A stretch of DNA of 64,000 bases from the NCBI RefSeq assembly GCF_020382885.2, contig NC_058498.1, positions 8,592,501 to 8,656,500 on the forward strand, in the 5' to 3' direction. Under the pieces are notes generated by a model. It made no database searches. It had not been told where the DNA came from and saw only the letters and a list, made by a program, of their open reading frames with translations. Below are positions 36,732-48,100 of this stretch, in pieces. The DNA comes from Scatophagus argus (Eukaryota > Chordata > Actinopteri > Scatophagidae). The number at the start of each line of letters is the position of its first letter. Within the stretch, counting starts at the first letter, position 1. Position numbers and translations under genes: made by a program.

Positions 36732-39060
36732 AGAGAACTTGTGTTGTTTACAGGCCTGACAAGGTGGCCCTTGAGTTGTTGAAGTTACTGATTTTTATGA
36801 CCTGCTTTGGTGTGTTGAATCCTCTGGTTTGATGTTTCTAGTGAAGAAGCAGTTTGTGTGCCTGAGGGGAGGAAACTGTAGACAGGAACTTGTACAAACA
36901 CCGATTTATCTACCTATGGCATCACAAGCACCTCCCGTAACGGAAGACATCAAAGAGGTTCATGGACATGTGGTGCACACTGTGAGGAGCTTAGCTGAAG
37001 AGGGTGACACTCACGTCATGTGTGTAAATTCAGGAAGAGCAACTCGTCACCTTCATATTTTAAGGGACATTTTCCAGAAATCCTACACCCAGAAAACAGT
37101 CTCAGTTCATGGTCCCCATAGCTAACTTGAGACCGACACGATAAACTTCTTTATTTGTGAACTGTTTGCCTAAAACTGAAGTTAGTAATTTCTTCTTCAA
37201 ATTGGTTCATGGTTTCATTCGCTGAAATAACAAAAAACCCCATTTGTTTCCACCTGTAGTAAGGCACGTAAATAGTTTCAGTTTTGTCTCAAGACGTCTT
37301 ACGATACCAATTTCTGAGTGTTTGTAACGACACATCGGCTGCAAAGAGAACTCCATTAGAGCAGCTCAAAATTAAGTCAGGTTTAACTTTTAGCATCCAA
37401 AAAGGAAATTGGCTTTGTCAAGTTGCAAAAATATACGTGAAGCAAAATTTCTTATAGACAGTCAGACAGGCAGACAATAACAAAAACACACCAAACACAA
37501 CCCACTCATACTAAGAAACTGAACACATGCACCACAGTCGCACAGACGGGTGTCACAAGCAGATGTCATGGAGGATCTGGAGCTGCTTCATCACAAATGG
37601 CTCATATGAATTTCTGTGCACTGCAATGCAAGCTGCTGGTGTGATTTTTTATTTTTTGCTCTACCACCTTCAGCGGGCAGAGTCCACTGGAGGATGCTGT
37701 TTACCATAAGCATGAGCAGTGCTGACGTTCTGCCATATTTGTTTACATGTCTGCCACTGCCGTCTACAGTGGGTGCAGCGTCGGTATAACTGGTTTCGGT
37801 TCTTATGAGTGGGTTTTTGTTGATTTTTTTTAATTAAAACTGTGTTTACATTTTCCCATTGTGTTCTGGGCAAAATTTCCTCTTTAATAAATGTAGTAGT
37901 AGTATTTTACATCTGAATCGCCAAAGGCTTCATGTATTCTTCCACACTTGATGGATTTGAACACATAAAATTTAGTGATAACCACTTTACTTGATTTTTA
38001 ATGGTTTTATTCAAACTTTATCCATCTGTGGTGTTCCAGGATAAACGTGACCGTGTGTGAGATTATATAATGTACAGCCAGCGTGTGGATAACAATATAC
38101 CCCCACACCACACCTAGTCCTCCCACCAATCTGTCTTTGGGTTGAATCTGTGTTTCTATAATAAATATCTATTTGGATATGAGTTGGCACTCCGTTCTTC
38201 CGTTTTGTTCTTTGTGTCTTAACCAGAAACAGACGTCCCTCATGGCAGCCACCAACTGGGGACACCAACACATTCCTTTGTGGTTGGTTTCAAAACTGAT
38301 ACGAGTCTGTCTTTCTATGTTTTCCTCTAGTATTGATCATATTCAAAATGGTGTATTTCTTTCACTGAAAAATGAGTGGTATTATTTCAAATATCTGGAA
38401 TCACCAGATCACAAAAGTAAGAGTAGTACTTGTAATTTATGACGACGTTGGATGAAGGATATACATATCATCTGGTGATAATATTTGCTTTATATTTGAT
38501 TCATGAACAGTCAAAAATCCACAAAAGGAAATGAACATTATACACTTTTATTAGTTGATTGTCAATTCTGAGTGACTGCCGTCATTACTGGTTTTAATGT
38601 GGTGAAAGCAACAGAAGAAAGATTTTTTTTTTCTGCATCTTCACCAAAACAGTGAATGTTGCACTTTTTGAATTTTATTTATTTATTTATTCATCTTTCT
38701 ATCAACTAATCAGCCCAAATTTATACTGTTATTATTAACCTGCACATATTGGTAGGATAACGGCTCCCTCAATGAATATCAGCCACCCAGTCGCACACAA
38801 AAGCAGCACATAAACCACAGCAGAGGAAGTTGGGGGCTTTGAAGACAAATCACTGTCACCATATAGTTGGGGGGAGGGGGGGTTTATTGGTTGGATGTTT
38901 GGTTTCAGTGGTTGATGGAGTTGGTGATTCCCTTGTAGCTCCTTCTCTTAGTCTTCCCACAGTATCACAGACTGCAAACTCACATAAAACTGATGAATCA
39001 GTTGAAAGGGGCACAAACGTTTACGTGACGTAATGCACCAGAATCTGCAGACAGCCGAAT

Positions 39061-39808
39061 GTAAGATAAGATAAGATAAGAAGAACTTTATCGATCCTGC
39101 GGTGGGGAAATTTACTTGTCGTGGCAGCTCACAAGAACAGAAAAAGAGTGCAAAAAGCAACAAGTGTGCAAAAACAGTTACAAAAAAAATAGAGGTAATA
39201 AATTAACAATTTACAAGTACAGTAAACACAGTACAATATACAGCTATATACAAGTTCTCATAAGGGAGGAAAAGAGGACTAGACCATTGAATTATGCAGT
39301 CTAACAGCAGTGGGAATGAAGGACCTGTGGTAGCTCCTTCCTACACTGAGGGTGTAGCAGTCTGCCGCTGGAGGAGCTGCTCAGAGCCTCCACTGTCTGA
39401 TGCAGAGGGTCAGAGGTGTTGTCCATGATGGATGTCAGCTTGGCTAACATCCTCCTCTCACCCACCTCCTCCACGGAGTCCAGTGGGCAGCCCAGGACAG
39501 AGCTGGCCCTCCTGACCAGCTTATTTAGTCTCTTCCAGTCCCGGTCCGTGCTGCCCGATCCCCAACAGACCGGGCAGCACGACCACAGCAGAGGCTACCA
39601 CAGAGTCATAAAAAGTCCTTAGGAGGGGCCTGCACACTCCAAAGGACCTCAGTCTCCTCAGAAGGTGGAGGCGACTTTGGCCCTTCTTGTACAGGGCATC
39701 GGTGTTATGTGACCAGTCTAGTTTATGATTGAGGTGGACACCCACATACTTAAAACTGTCCACCATCTCAATGTCCGAGCCCTGGATGCTACTGGTGTTT
39801 AAGCACAA
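39061..39808 (-). mobile_element. LINE fragment: 3' end of a non-LTR retrotransposon ORF
   Basis: Minus-strand reading gives the C-terminal part of a reverse-transcriptase polyprotein: VDSFKYVGVHLNHKLDWSHN, ALYKKGQSRLHLLRRLRSF and FYDSVVASA. After a frameshift around 39560 it continues with RLNKLVRRASSVLGCPLDSV, EVGERRMLAKLTSIMDN and RSFIPTAVRLHN. It ends in a short TTATC tandem tail (39062-39081). This is the classic C terminus of L2/CR1-like fish LINEs. The 5' part is missing and the frame is broken, so it is dead. Confidence 0.85.
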
Positions 39809-40469
39809 TGTGTTTTCAAATGCAGCTTCTAATGGGTGACAAAATGACTTAAAGTTGTAAATCAGAGCCCTTGTGTCTGTTTACTTAACCAGAGTCATAT
39901 TGTTGTTGTTGTTTTTGCAGTAATGATGAAAAAGAAATGCTGCTCAGACATCGACAATTAACATACAATAACATTTCTTAATTCCCTTTATTGAACCATT
40001 TCACCCTGACTGCTAGGGTTAACCATTGCTATCTCTCAATATTAGAAAATGTTTTGACAGCAAAAAATTCACAGAAAATGTTTAAGACGGCCTCTGTGAC
40101 AATGATGGGTAAATTTCCTGCCGCTTCTTCACAATAAAAGCTGTGGTTTGCCAATGGATGAAATAGATACTCATACACACCGAAAGGTTTCACACCCCAC
40201 CATGTTCTTTCTCTCACACAGTGGGAATTAGGCTACTTGTGTGTGAGTGGGTGCATGTGAAACAATATCTAGTTCACCTGGAGCTTGGTGTAGCTTAACA
40301 GGAAGACACCACTACTTCCTGTCTCAACTTTCAAATTCAAATTAAAAGGAATGCTTGATAAAACATGGATTTGCTTTGTGACAGACTATGTATCTAAGTA
40401 GCCATATGCATAATGAAACACGCACTTATAGATTCAGGAACAGAATTTAGTTCAACGTCCCTAAACATA

Positions 40470-40810
40470 TTGAAAATTAACTCACAAGACAAAAGTGCAG
40501 CCCACATCACTCCAGTTCTTCCATCTCTACACTGGCTGCCAGTAGTTCACAGAATCAATTTCAGAGGCTTTGTACTTATTTATATATCTCTACACAAAGC
40601 TTGCTGTAAATATTTAGCTGACATTCTTACAGCCTTGCAAAGCCTGAGATCACTGGGCAGTGGTGTGCCAGCTTCGCCAAGGGCAAAATCTAAAAGCAGC
40701 AGCTTTTAGTCATTATGAAGCACTGGAACCAAATGCCTGAAGGTCTGAGGAATCCCCCAACCACAGCAGATTTTTAAACTCAGACCGAAAACCTTGTTGT
40801 TATCAAGCAG
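40470..40810 (+). mobile_element. LINE fragment: reverse-transcriptase C terminus, second element
   Basis: The plus-strand frame gives HITPVLPSLHWLPVVHRINF, followed by VLIYISLHKACCKYLADI and LRSLGSG. This is the LHWLPVxxRIxFK signature of the end of another LINE-type ORF. In-frame stops and divergence show it is a relic. It is distinct from, and opposite to, the fragment at 39061-39808. Confidence 0.75.
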
Positions 40811-41193
40811 GGCTCTCAGTCCGTGGGTTGAAGTATTCATTGCACTCGTCACATCTAATTTTTGCTCATCACATACATCACACAAGTATATTTTTATACT
40901 TCATTTCTTCTCATTGACTTTCAAGACTCATACCTGAGTGTACGTGTTTTGACACTGTGACGTGTGGTGTGGGCATGCTGAACTAAATATTGTTCCAGAG
41001 TCTGTGAGTGCATGATTAATTGTGAATATGGTTGCCTTTACACACAATCCACCATGACAAGACACACCACTCGCTCAGAAATCCATGTTTTCTCAAGTTC
41101 TCTATGGTTTTATTTTGAAAGCTATGGTAGGAAGTGCTGGTGCATTACTTTTAGGCTACAACTATTTTTGGGCACCTTTATATTGTTTTACAT

Positions 41194-41194
<1 letters not shown>

Positions 41195-41240
<46 letters not shown>
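41195..41240. repeat. (CA)n microsatellite
   Basis: About 23 uninterrupted CA units. Confidence 0.95.
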
Positions 41241-41244
<4 letters not shown>

Positions 41245-41360
41245 CCATATCCTCCCGTGTGTGTGAAGGTGGTGGGGTGTGTTTATACACACACTGATTG
41301 CATTTCAATGTTTCCACCCCCAATCTGCCTCCTATAGTCAGAGGTTATTGCTGTATGTCT

Positions 41361-41374
41361 GCGCCATCTTGTGG
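41361..41374 (-). promoter_or_regulatory. CTCF-like motif, reverse orientation
   Basis: On the minus strand CCACAAGATGGCGC, one mismatch from the CTCF core. It faces the forward motifs at 24750 and 25268. Confidence 0.45.
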
Positions 41375-42024
41375 ACTGACTAGTATGATGCAAATCATTT
41401 CCAAACTCCTGGACACGTGTTCACACACACACACACACACACTTTTTTCTCTCTCACACTCACAGATCCGTAGTTCCTGCATCACAGCTTATTTAAATTA
41501 TTTCCTTTGTACATCTCCTCCACTATGTTATGTGCTGCTGTCACTTCCGCTTTCTGTTATGCTTCTGATGTTAAATGGGCTGCTTGTGGCACTCCTTTCC
41601 ATCAGCTGTTAATCTTGCCGCATCTACAATTTGTTAACTTTCAAGTCAGTGATGAAATAAATCAAGGCCTCGGAATATGTGCCTCAGCTGAAGGCCGGAA
41701 CCATTATGTGATCAAGGGAAGCATCTTCATATTACTATCAATCTTTGTTTAGCTTAAGCTATTTGCATACTATTAATCTACCCTGGTTAGCAATAATCAT
41801 GAGATGTGTCCTTGAGTTATTGGTCAGTCTCCACTGAAATTGTCTCCTCTTTTCCTCTCCTGCCAACACTGACTGAAACAATGCCCGTCTCAGGTTTTTA
41901 GTGTGCAGTGATTCCGTCCTTTATTGAAGCCTTCAGTATCTGTGGGTGAGATGTTGGATGTGTGCAAGCCTCAGTCTGCAAACAGAAAGCTGCATTCATA
42001 ATGGGGAACTGCACACTAAATTCT

Positions 42025-42046
42025 AAAAAAAAAAAAAAAAAAAAAA
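42025..42046 (+). repeat. Poly(A) run
   Basis: 22 consecutive A. No retroposed gene was recognised immediately upstream. Confidence 0.95.
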
Positions 42047-43588
42047 GCCTTTTGGCAAGCACACAACTCATGCACCCACACAATAACTCTCTCAGGGATC
42101 ATAAGTGTGCTTCTAGTGACTGTCAAAGTGCTACAGGACTTCCTGTCTTTCCAGCAGAGATTCAGAGTCTATAGAGATTCAGTAGCCTCGTATTGCTGGT
42201 TAGCTGTGACTACCAGCTCTGCATCGCTGTCCATGTCGCAGTGAGCAGTGGTCAGTCGGTGTCTCACGTAATGTAACCACAAAGGCCTCCCTCCTTGTCT
42301 TTTTCGCCCTCACTTCTCTGTTATGAGTATTAAATGCACTGGGTGGGGAAAGGTTTCTGGCAGAATCTGAGGGTGTATCCTTTACAGAACCATGTCTGAG
42401 CCTTATTTTGTATGGATGTTTCTAACAATAACCTATAGATATCTATATTGAATCAGTACTAACTTGCAATCAGCGACTATCTATTGCTTTCTCTATGGTT
42501 TCTATCACAGTGTAACACGTTTTTTTCTTGCTGTATTTTAACATGGTTGGCTCAGCAGTAGTGGACAAAATAAAACATGATGTAACAGTCCAGTTGACTG
42601 GAGGTGGATTAAAGCAACCCAGAATCTCACTTGGCTGCCATTTGCTGAGGGGCATTTGTTGAAACAGCGTTTTAGCCAAGCCTCACAGCAGAGACGGGAA
42701 GGGAAGAGCAGGAAAGCCCTTATCGCCATGGTAACTGAGAAACCGACTCTCCTATGAAATGCTGCTCTGACTAAACAATTACCAAGCAATCGGGAATGGG
42801 AAACCCTCCACACCACCCGCCAGTCACTGCCAACAGCATGCGCACACACAAACACAGCAGGCTCCTTTTCTGCTCGTTAGGTTCAACAGGTGGGTTCAGG
42901 CATGCAGCCAAAACCATCTCGCGATGCTCATTGTTTTTGTTGTTTGTTTAGAATCCTTCGTGGTTTTGTGGTTTAAAATAGAGTACAAAATACTAAAGCA
43001 CAAACTAGATGGTGGACTAACCAGCTGGTTGCTCATGAAGAACTCAGTGCAGTGGTGAGTCGATTTACTGCTTAAATGTGTGCTGATTGGTAGTCAAGTC
43101 TGGCTTTGTAGAGTCATTGTTTTGATGTCCAGTAAATTGGGTGTTTTGGTTCATTGTCACTGCTCTCACAGAGTTGTGTTTCGGCAACAGACGGCAGCTG
43201 TTTTCAGGTAAAAAAGCTGTAACCCACCATACACAACCTGCTCAGCACCAGGCAGCAGACAGACACAGTTAGACACCAGTTGCCTGGTGACCACTGAGGA
43301 GCATTTAGCAGCTAAAGAGCAAACTGTTTCCCTCTGGACCTGGTGGAGACCAAAAATAGAGCTAAAAGAGAACGAAAATTGTACTTACATTCACCAAGTG
43401 GCCATAAATCCAAATCCAAATGGATGTTTAAATAAGCAACTGTTTGCCATATCAACTTACAAGAATAAAAGTCTTAACTTACATGATGCTTTCACAACTT
43501 GTTTCTAATGCCACCAAAAAACCTGTTATTGTAGATTTAAGATTTATTGTCTTTTTTTCAAAATAGGTAAATAAATAAATAAAAATAA

Positions 43589-43599
43589 TGTGTGTGTGA

Positions 43600-43638
<39 letters not shown>

Positions 43639-43648
43639 TGAGTGTGCT
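43589..43648. repeat. (TG)n(GA)n compound microsatellite
   Basis: TG dinucleotides passing directly into GA dinucleotides; further CA-rich tracts follow to 43800. Confidence 0.9.
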
Positions 43649-44247
43649 GATCATTGTGACTGTACTTGGGTCAAGCTCATGTCTTAGCAGCCAGGAAGAC
43701 ACTAGTGTCATCGCTGTCACTGGTTGCGATGGAGATGAAGGCTGCAGAAGCTGAACACACGCGCGCGCGCATACACACACACACCCACACACAACACACA
43801 GCCAACAGATTGGGTGCTCACAAATTGACTTTCAAGTATGCAATTACTGGACATCACACACACTCACACACATCCACCTGCCGGAGCCTGTCAGTAGGCC
43901 TACACGGGAATTGACTTTCAAGCATGCACTCCGTACACCGCATCCACCAACACGCTGTCACACACTCGCACATAATAAAATACACTCCTACACATAGCGG
44001 GGAAATCTAAGCTACTAAGTTTAAAACGTGTGAAAACCTCATGCCCGCACGTGCCCGCATAGACATGAGGAGCCTCGTGTAAGCTACAGGTGCTCAGAAA
44101 TGTGATTTACAGTAGTTACACATGGCTGCACACACACACACACTCACACACACACTTCCTGCCTCCTTGGGGAAATCGACTCTGTACATGCAATTAATGA
44201 CTTCCTACATCACAGTCAGAAAATAATAGCTTGAATAGCTGAGCCTC

Positions 44248-44250
<3 letters not shown>

Positions 44251-44288
<38 letters not shown>
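44251..44288. repeat. (CG)n(CA)n microsatellite
   Basis: A short CG run followed by about 16 CA units, then GACA units, 0.9 kb upstream of the first mast3 coding exon. Alternating purine-pyrimidine sequence can adopt Z-DNA. Confidence 0.9.
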
Positions 44289-44291
<3 letters not shown>

Positions 44292-44776
44292 GACAGCGCG
44301 CAGACGAGTGCGCATCCAGTGTGGCAGCTGTCACGGTTTGCAGCGGAGGTATTCCCCAGCCTCATCTCCGCGGCCAGCAGCCTGTCTGTTTGCCTGCCTG
44401 TCTGCCTGCGCGGCTCCGCTTCAGTGTCAGCGCACAGACAGACGGGTTGCCGAAGAGGCACACATCTCATGAAACAATACTAGTCAAAACTTTGACTTTG
44501 GCAGCGCGTCGTTGTGGTGTTACGAGGATAAACGGCTGTAAAATAAAAACATACAGTATGAGACACAACCTTTAGCAGCCGATATAAGACACTGTGTTAA
44601 TGTGACCTGACTGGACAGTGGACTGTGCCCCTTCTCTTTAATGAATCATCAGGTTTGAGAATTACACCTGAGGCGAAACCCCAACTTTCCTGTTCGCTCT
44701 CCTCACTCAACCTCCCTCTGTTGAGTGTCACCCACCGCCCAAATTGATTTAGCCACCTCCCCTCCGATAGACTCAC

Positions 44777-44837
44777 CCTTTCCTCCCTCCCTCCTTTCCT
44801 CCCTCCCTCCTTTCCTCCCTCCTTCCCTCCCTCCCCA
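44777..44837. repeat. Polypyrimidine tract upstream of mast3
   Basis: About 60 bases of almost pure pyrimidine built from CTCCTTTCCTCCCTCC units repeated three times. It lies about 330 bases before the first mast3 start codon, at the edge of a GC-rich segment. Confidence 0.85.
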
Positions 44838-45164
44838 CCAGTCACATGGAGGTTAGCGGTGACCCGTCGCTCCCTCGGTTTTGTGGCAGTCGCTATCCGG
44901 TGCGCCTCAGAGGCAGACGAGAAGCGAGACGCGCGAAGCTGCCGCGGCGCATCGTTTATTTTGATTTCTTTGCTCTTTTTAATTCAACTGTATCCGTGCC
45001 CACGGAAAATCTCCACGAAATCTGCTGAGACTGCTGGTAAACGATACTCTGTTAAACGGGTTATTTTTAGTACCCACCGCCGCGATGAGTGGCTGGAAGC
45101 CGGCTGTGAGACCCAGTGGTGCTGCGCTGTGATAAATGAAGCCCCCGCTTGGTGTTCAGCAAGA

Positions 45165-48100
45165 ATGAAGTCGAGGCGAGATAAACTGAAGATTCCCTCT
45201 CTGACTCTGGAGTAAGTCCCGTTTTTTTTTTACTTTCATTTTCTGCCATGTGAAACTGCTGAGTTTCAAAGTTGTGATAAGATAAATTGATAATATTTAT
45301 GTGCTCGTGGTTGCCAACACAAAGACTTGTTTTTTTTCTGTGTATAAAGTGACTGTTGTTCAGACCCACAACACGACTATACTTCTAAAGCTGTGTGACC
45401 AGAACAGTCAGGTAGAAAATCAAATGATCTCTTACGTTTTCCTTCAGGGTGGTGACATTTGCTTATTATCTAATTAACAGCTTCAGTTTGTTCTTTTATT
45501 TTGTATTTTGAAGACAGGATTGTATTTAGCAGATTGGGGGAGTTACAGGTGTCTCATCCTGTTGCCTGGAATATAAATACTCTCAGTGTTATCAGTACAA
45601 CAGAGGCTGGAAATTGGAAGTCCTCCTACCTGCCTGTTAATCTTTAACCTAATTTACACCCTGCTGGATGTAGAAAAATCCAACTTTCCAACCTTGAACT
45701 GTAACTGTGCCTGTAAAAAGTCATGGCTGGACAAACATGTAAAAACAAACTGCTTGTTAAGGCAGTTCAGATGTTTCACAGTACTAATTGGATCAAATGT
45801 CTCGCTCAGTTTCATGGGTATAGCCCATGTCTTGCTGTGAATCCTGTCCTCATGATGTCTTGTGTTTTTCCAGCTCTATTGTCTCCCTTTTTTCACTCCA
45901 CATGAAGTCCTCACTCCATGATTCCTTCATGAATCACATGCTCCCCCTCACAGCACCAAGACACACAAATGGCTTTCAGTCGCTGGGAGAAAAGACATTT
46001 TATTTCCGTATTTGCTAACCTGTGAATCCCATCTCCATCAAAGGACATGGCTGCAGTCTTGCATCCGCCCACTCTTCCTCCAGAGTGAATGCAGCTTCTT
46101 TTTGTGGGGAAGGATGGAGGGGTGGAGGGTGGAGGAGGGGGGTACCTGCTGCCCATTAGATGCTGATCCATAAGGCGTAGGAGCTTCCTGCTCACATGCA
46201 TTCTCTGATCCATCCATCTGCCTCCTCGTCTCAGCAAACCATGTGCTGTTTTTGTTTCATTTTTAGGCACTCATAGCTGCTCCCGCGCAGAGATACAGAG
46301 GAGGTCTCACTCTTGGCGAGCAGGAGAGCAGGAGAAGAAGGGTTCAGGGTTTTACCTTTAGCTGTAGATGGGCGTATCAGATGAAATCTGTGTCATACAG
46401 CTTTGGGGTCTTTCACCATCAGCAGTGCAAAATGGTAGACACAGCATTAACTGTTTGTAATAAGAGAAGACTGTTTTCCAGAAATGAACTTTTTGCAAGA
46501 TGTTATTCTATGTTTGAGCAGAAAAGATGTCCTGTTTCCAAATTTAAGTCCTTGTTTTGTGACATTTTCAGTCTTTTAAGGTCCGTGAGGTGTAACAATA
46601 TGGCTAAAATGCTGCAGAAACTTATGAATTCAATTTTAAATTAGCAATGCCATGATTAGTACAATTGCAGTAAAGACAATCCTGCTTCTGTCTTGTCACT
46701 GAAAGGTTGTAGCTGCCACTGTATGTAATTTCAGAGTCTCCCTGAAAAACGTGAACATCTGAGAAAATCAGAGTTTCGACGTGAATGTCACCAGTGAGTC
46801 AGTGTGAGATTTTCTGCTCAGTTTACACTGCGGAGAGGAGTGTCCATGAAGTGCCGACAAAATGGAAATGTAAAATGGAAATGACGGACGATTACTCACT
46901 CAAGCACCGTTGAGTGCTTTGGTTCAGGGGTCTGAAGGAGAAAATGTGTCAAGACGAAATGCAGCATAATGAGTTGCATGTGTTGTGTAATTATGAGCCA
47001 ACAACACTACAGAATGAGAAGTCTTTGTGCGAGGAGTTGTTTTCCCTGCCATCCTCCCTGCATTACTATGACAACACATTCATTAGTGCTTTGGTAGCCG
47101 GCGCTGTGTTTAGCGCCGAGAAGCCTCTGCAAAACTTAGACAATAGCAGCACTGTGGAGCCCACAAGGCAGAGAGAAATCAATGGAAAACAGCTTTGGCG
47201 CTAGGTCAGCATCAGGGAGATATAGATCACAGGATGGCTGAGCATGCACATTTTGATGTTGCGAAATGGTAGAATATTTATTTTAAAAAGTACAGTCTGA
47301 GGATTTGTTTTTGTGCAGGATGCTCAGGAACCCAAAGTGTATGATTGTTAGGGGTTTTAAGAACTTGAATAACAAGGTCACTGTGAAATTTCATCTAAAG
47401 TTAAGCATGTAGCTTCATATACAGAGTATTTCAAGATGTCAGACTCTCGCAGACAGTGTTGCATCGGATGTTAACTAAATGTGAGTGGATGCTGAAACTT
47501 CCTGTCTGGTTTGTTGATGTCAGACTGCCTTCCTGTGGTGTAAGCCGTTAATCAGATGCACCCAGCATTGCATGCAACCACCCTATAACAAACGATGCAA
47601 ACAGAGAGGCAGCGGCTTCACCCTGCAGACAGTTGACATCAGCCAATGAGATTCAAGAATCCACCTCTAACCCTTGACCAAAGCCCTGCTGCTGATTGAC
47701 GATGGAGGTCGCTGTGCTGCGGGGCTGAGTCAGCGCACTAATGCATACGAACGTGTCTTGTTTTACAGTTTGTCACCCACTTGCCAGAGCCCCACCCTCC
47801 TGAGCCCCTGCAGCCCCTGCAGCCCTTGTAGCCCCTTACAAACTCTTCATCCATGGAGGTAAGACAGCCAGGCCACACACACATTCTTTCTATGGAAAAC
47901 ATGGACTTCAGAGAAAGTCATCAGTGAATCGAAAATTAACTTATTCCCCCATTTTTATCTGTGCAGCTAAAGCCTGTTAAACCTGATTCTTGTGTGCCGC
48001 GGACCTCCACAACACCCATTAAAAACACATCAGTGAGCCACACGTTGTCACTGCTTGACAAGCCGCCCCCCTCCGTCTCCACGAAGGAATGCTGTAGTTT

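Larger units (their letters stand above)
36732..45164. other. Repeat-rich spacer between the immunoglobulin receptor and mast3
   Basis: The two flanking genes are divergent, so both promoters lie here. The region contains LINE fragments, microsatellites at 41195-41240, 41426-41441, 43589-43648 and 44251-44288, a 22-base poly(A) at 42025-42046 and the pyrimidine tract at 44777-44837. No additional gene with recognisable domains or a coherent exon chain was found. Confidence 0.6.

Noticed and set aside
44859-45164. In-frame N-terminal extension of mast3 (102 codons)
   Set aside because: The frame is open but has no resemblance to MAST proteins and lies in a GC-rich leader. The ATG at 45165 has an A at -3 and starts a plausible KIPSLTL N terminus.
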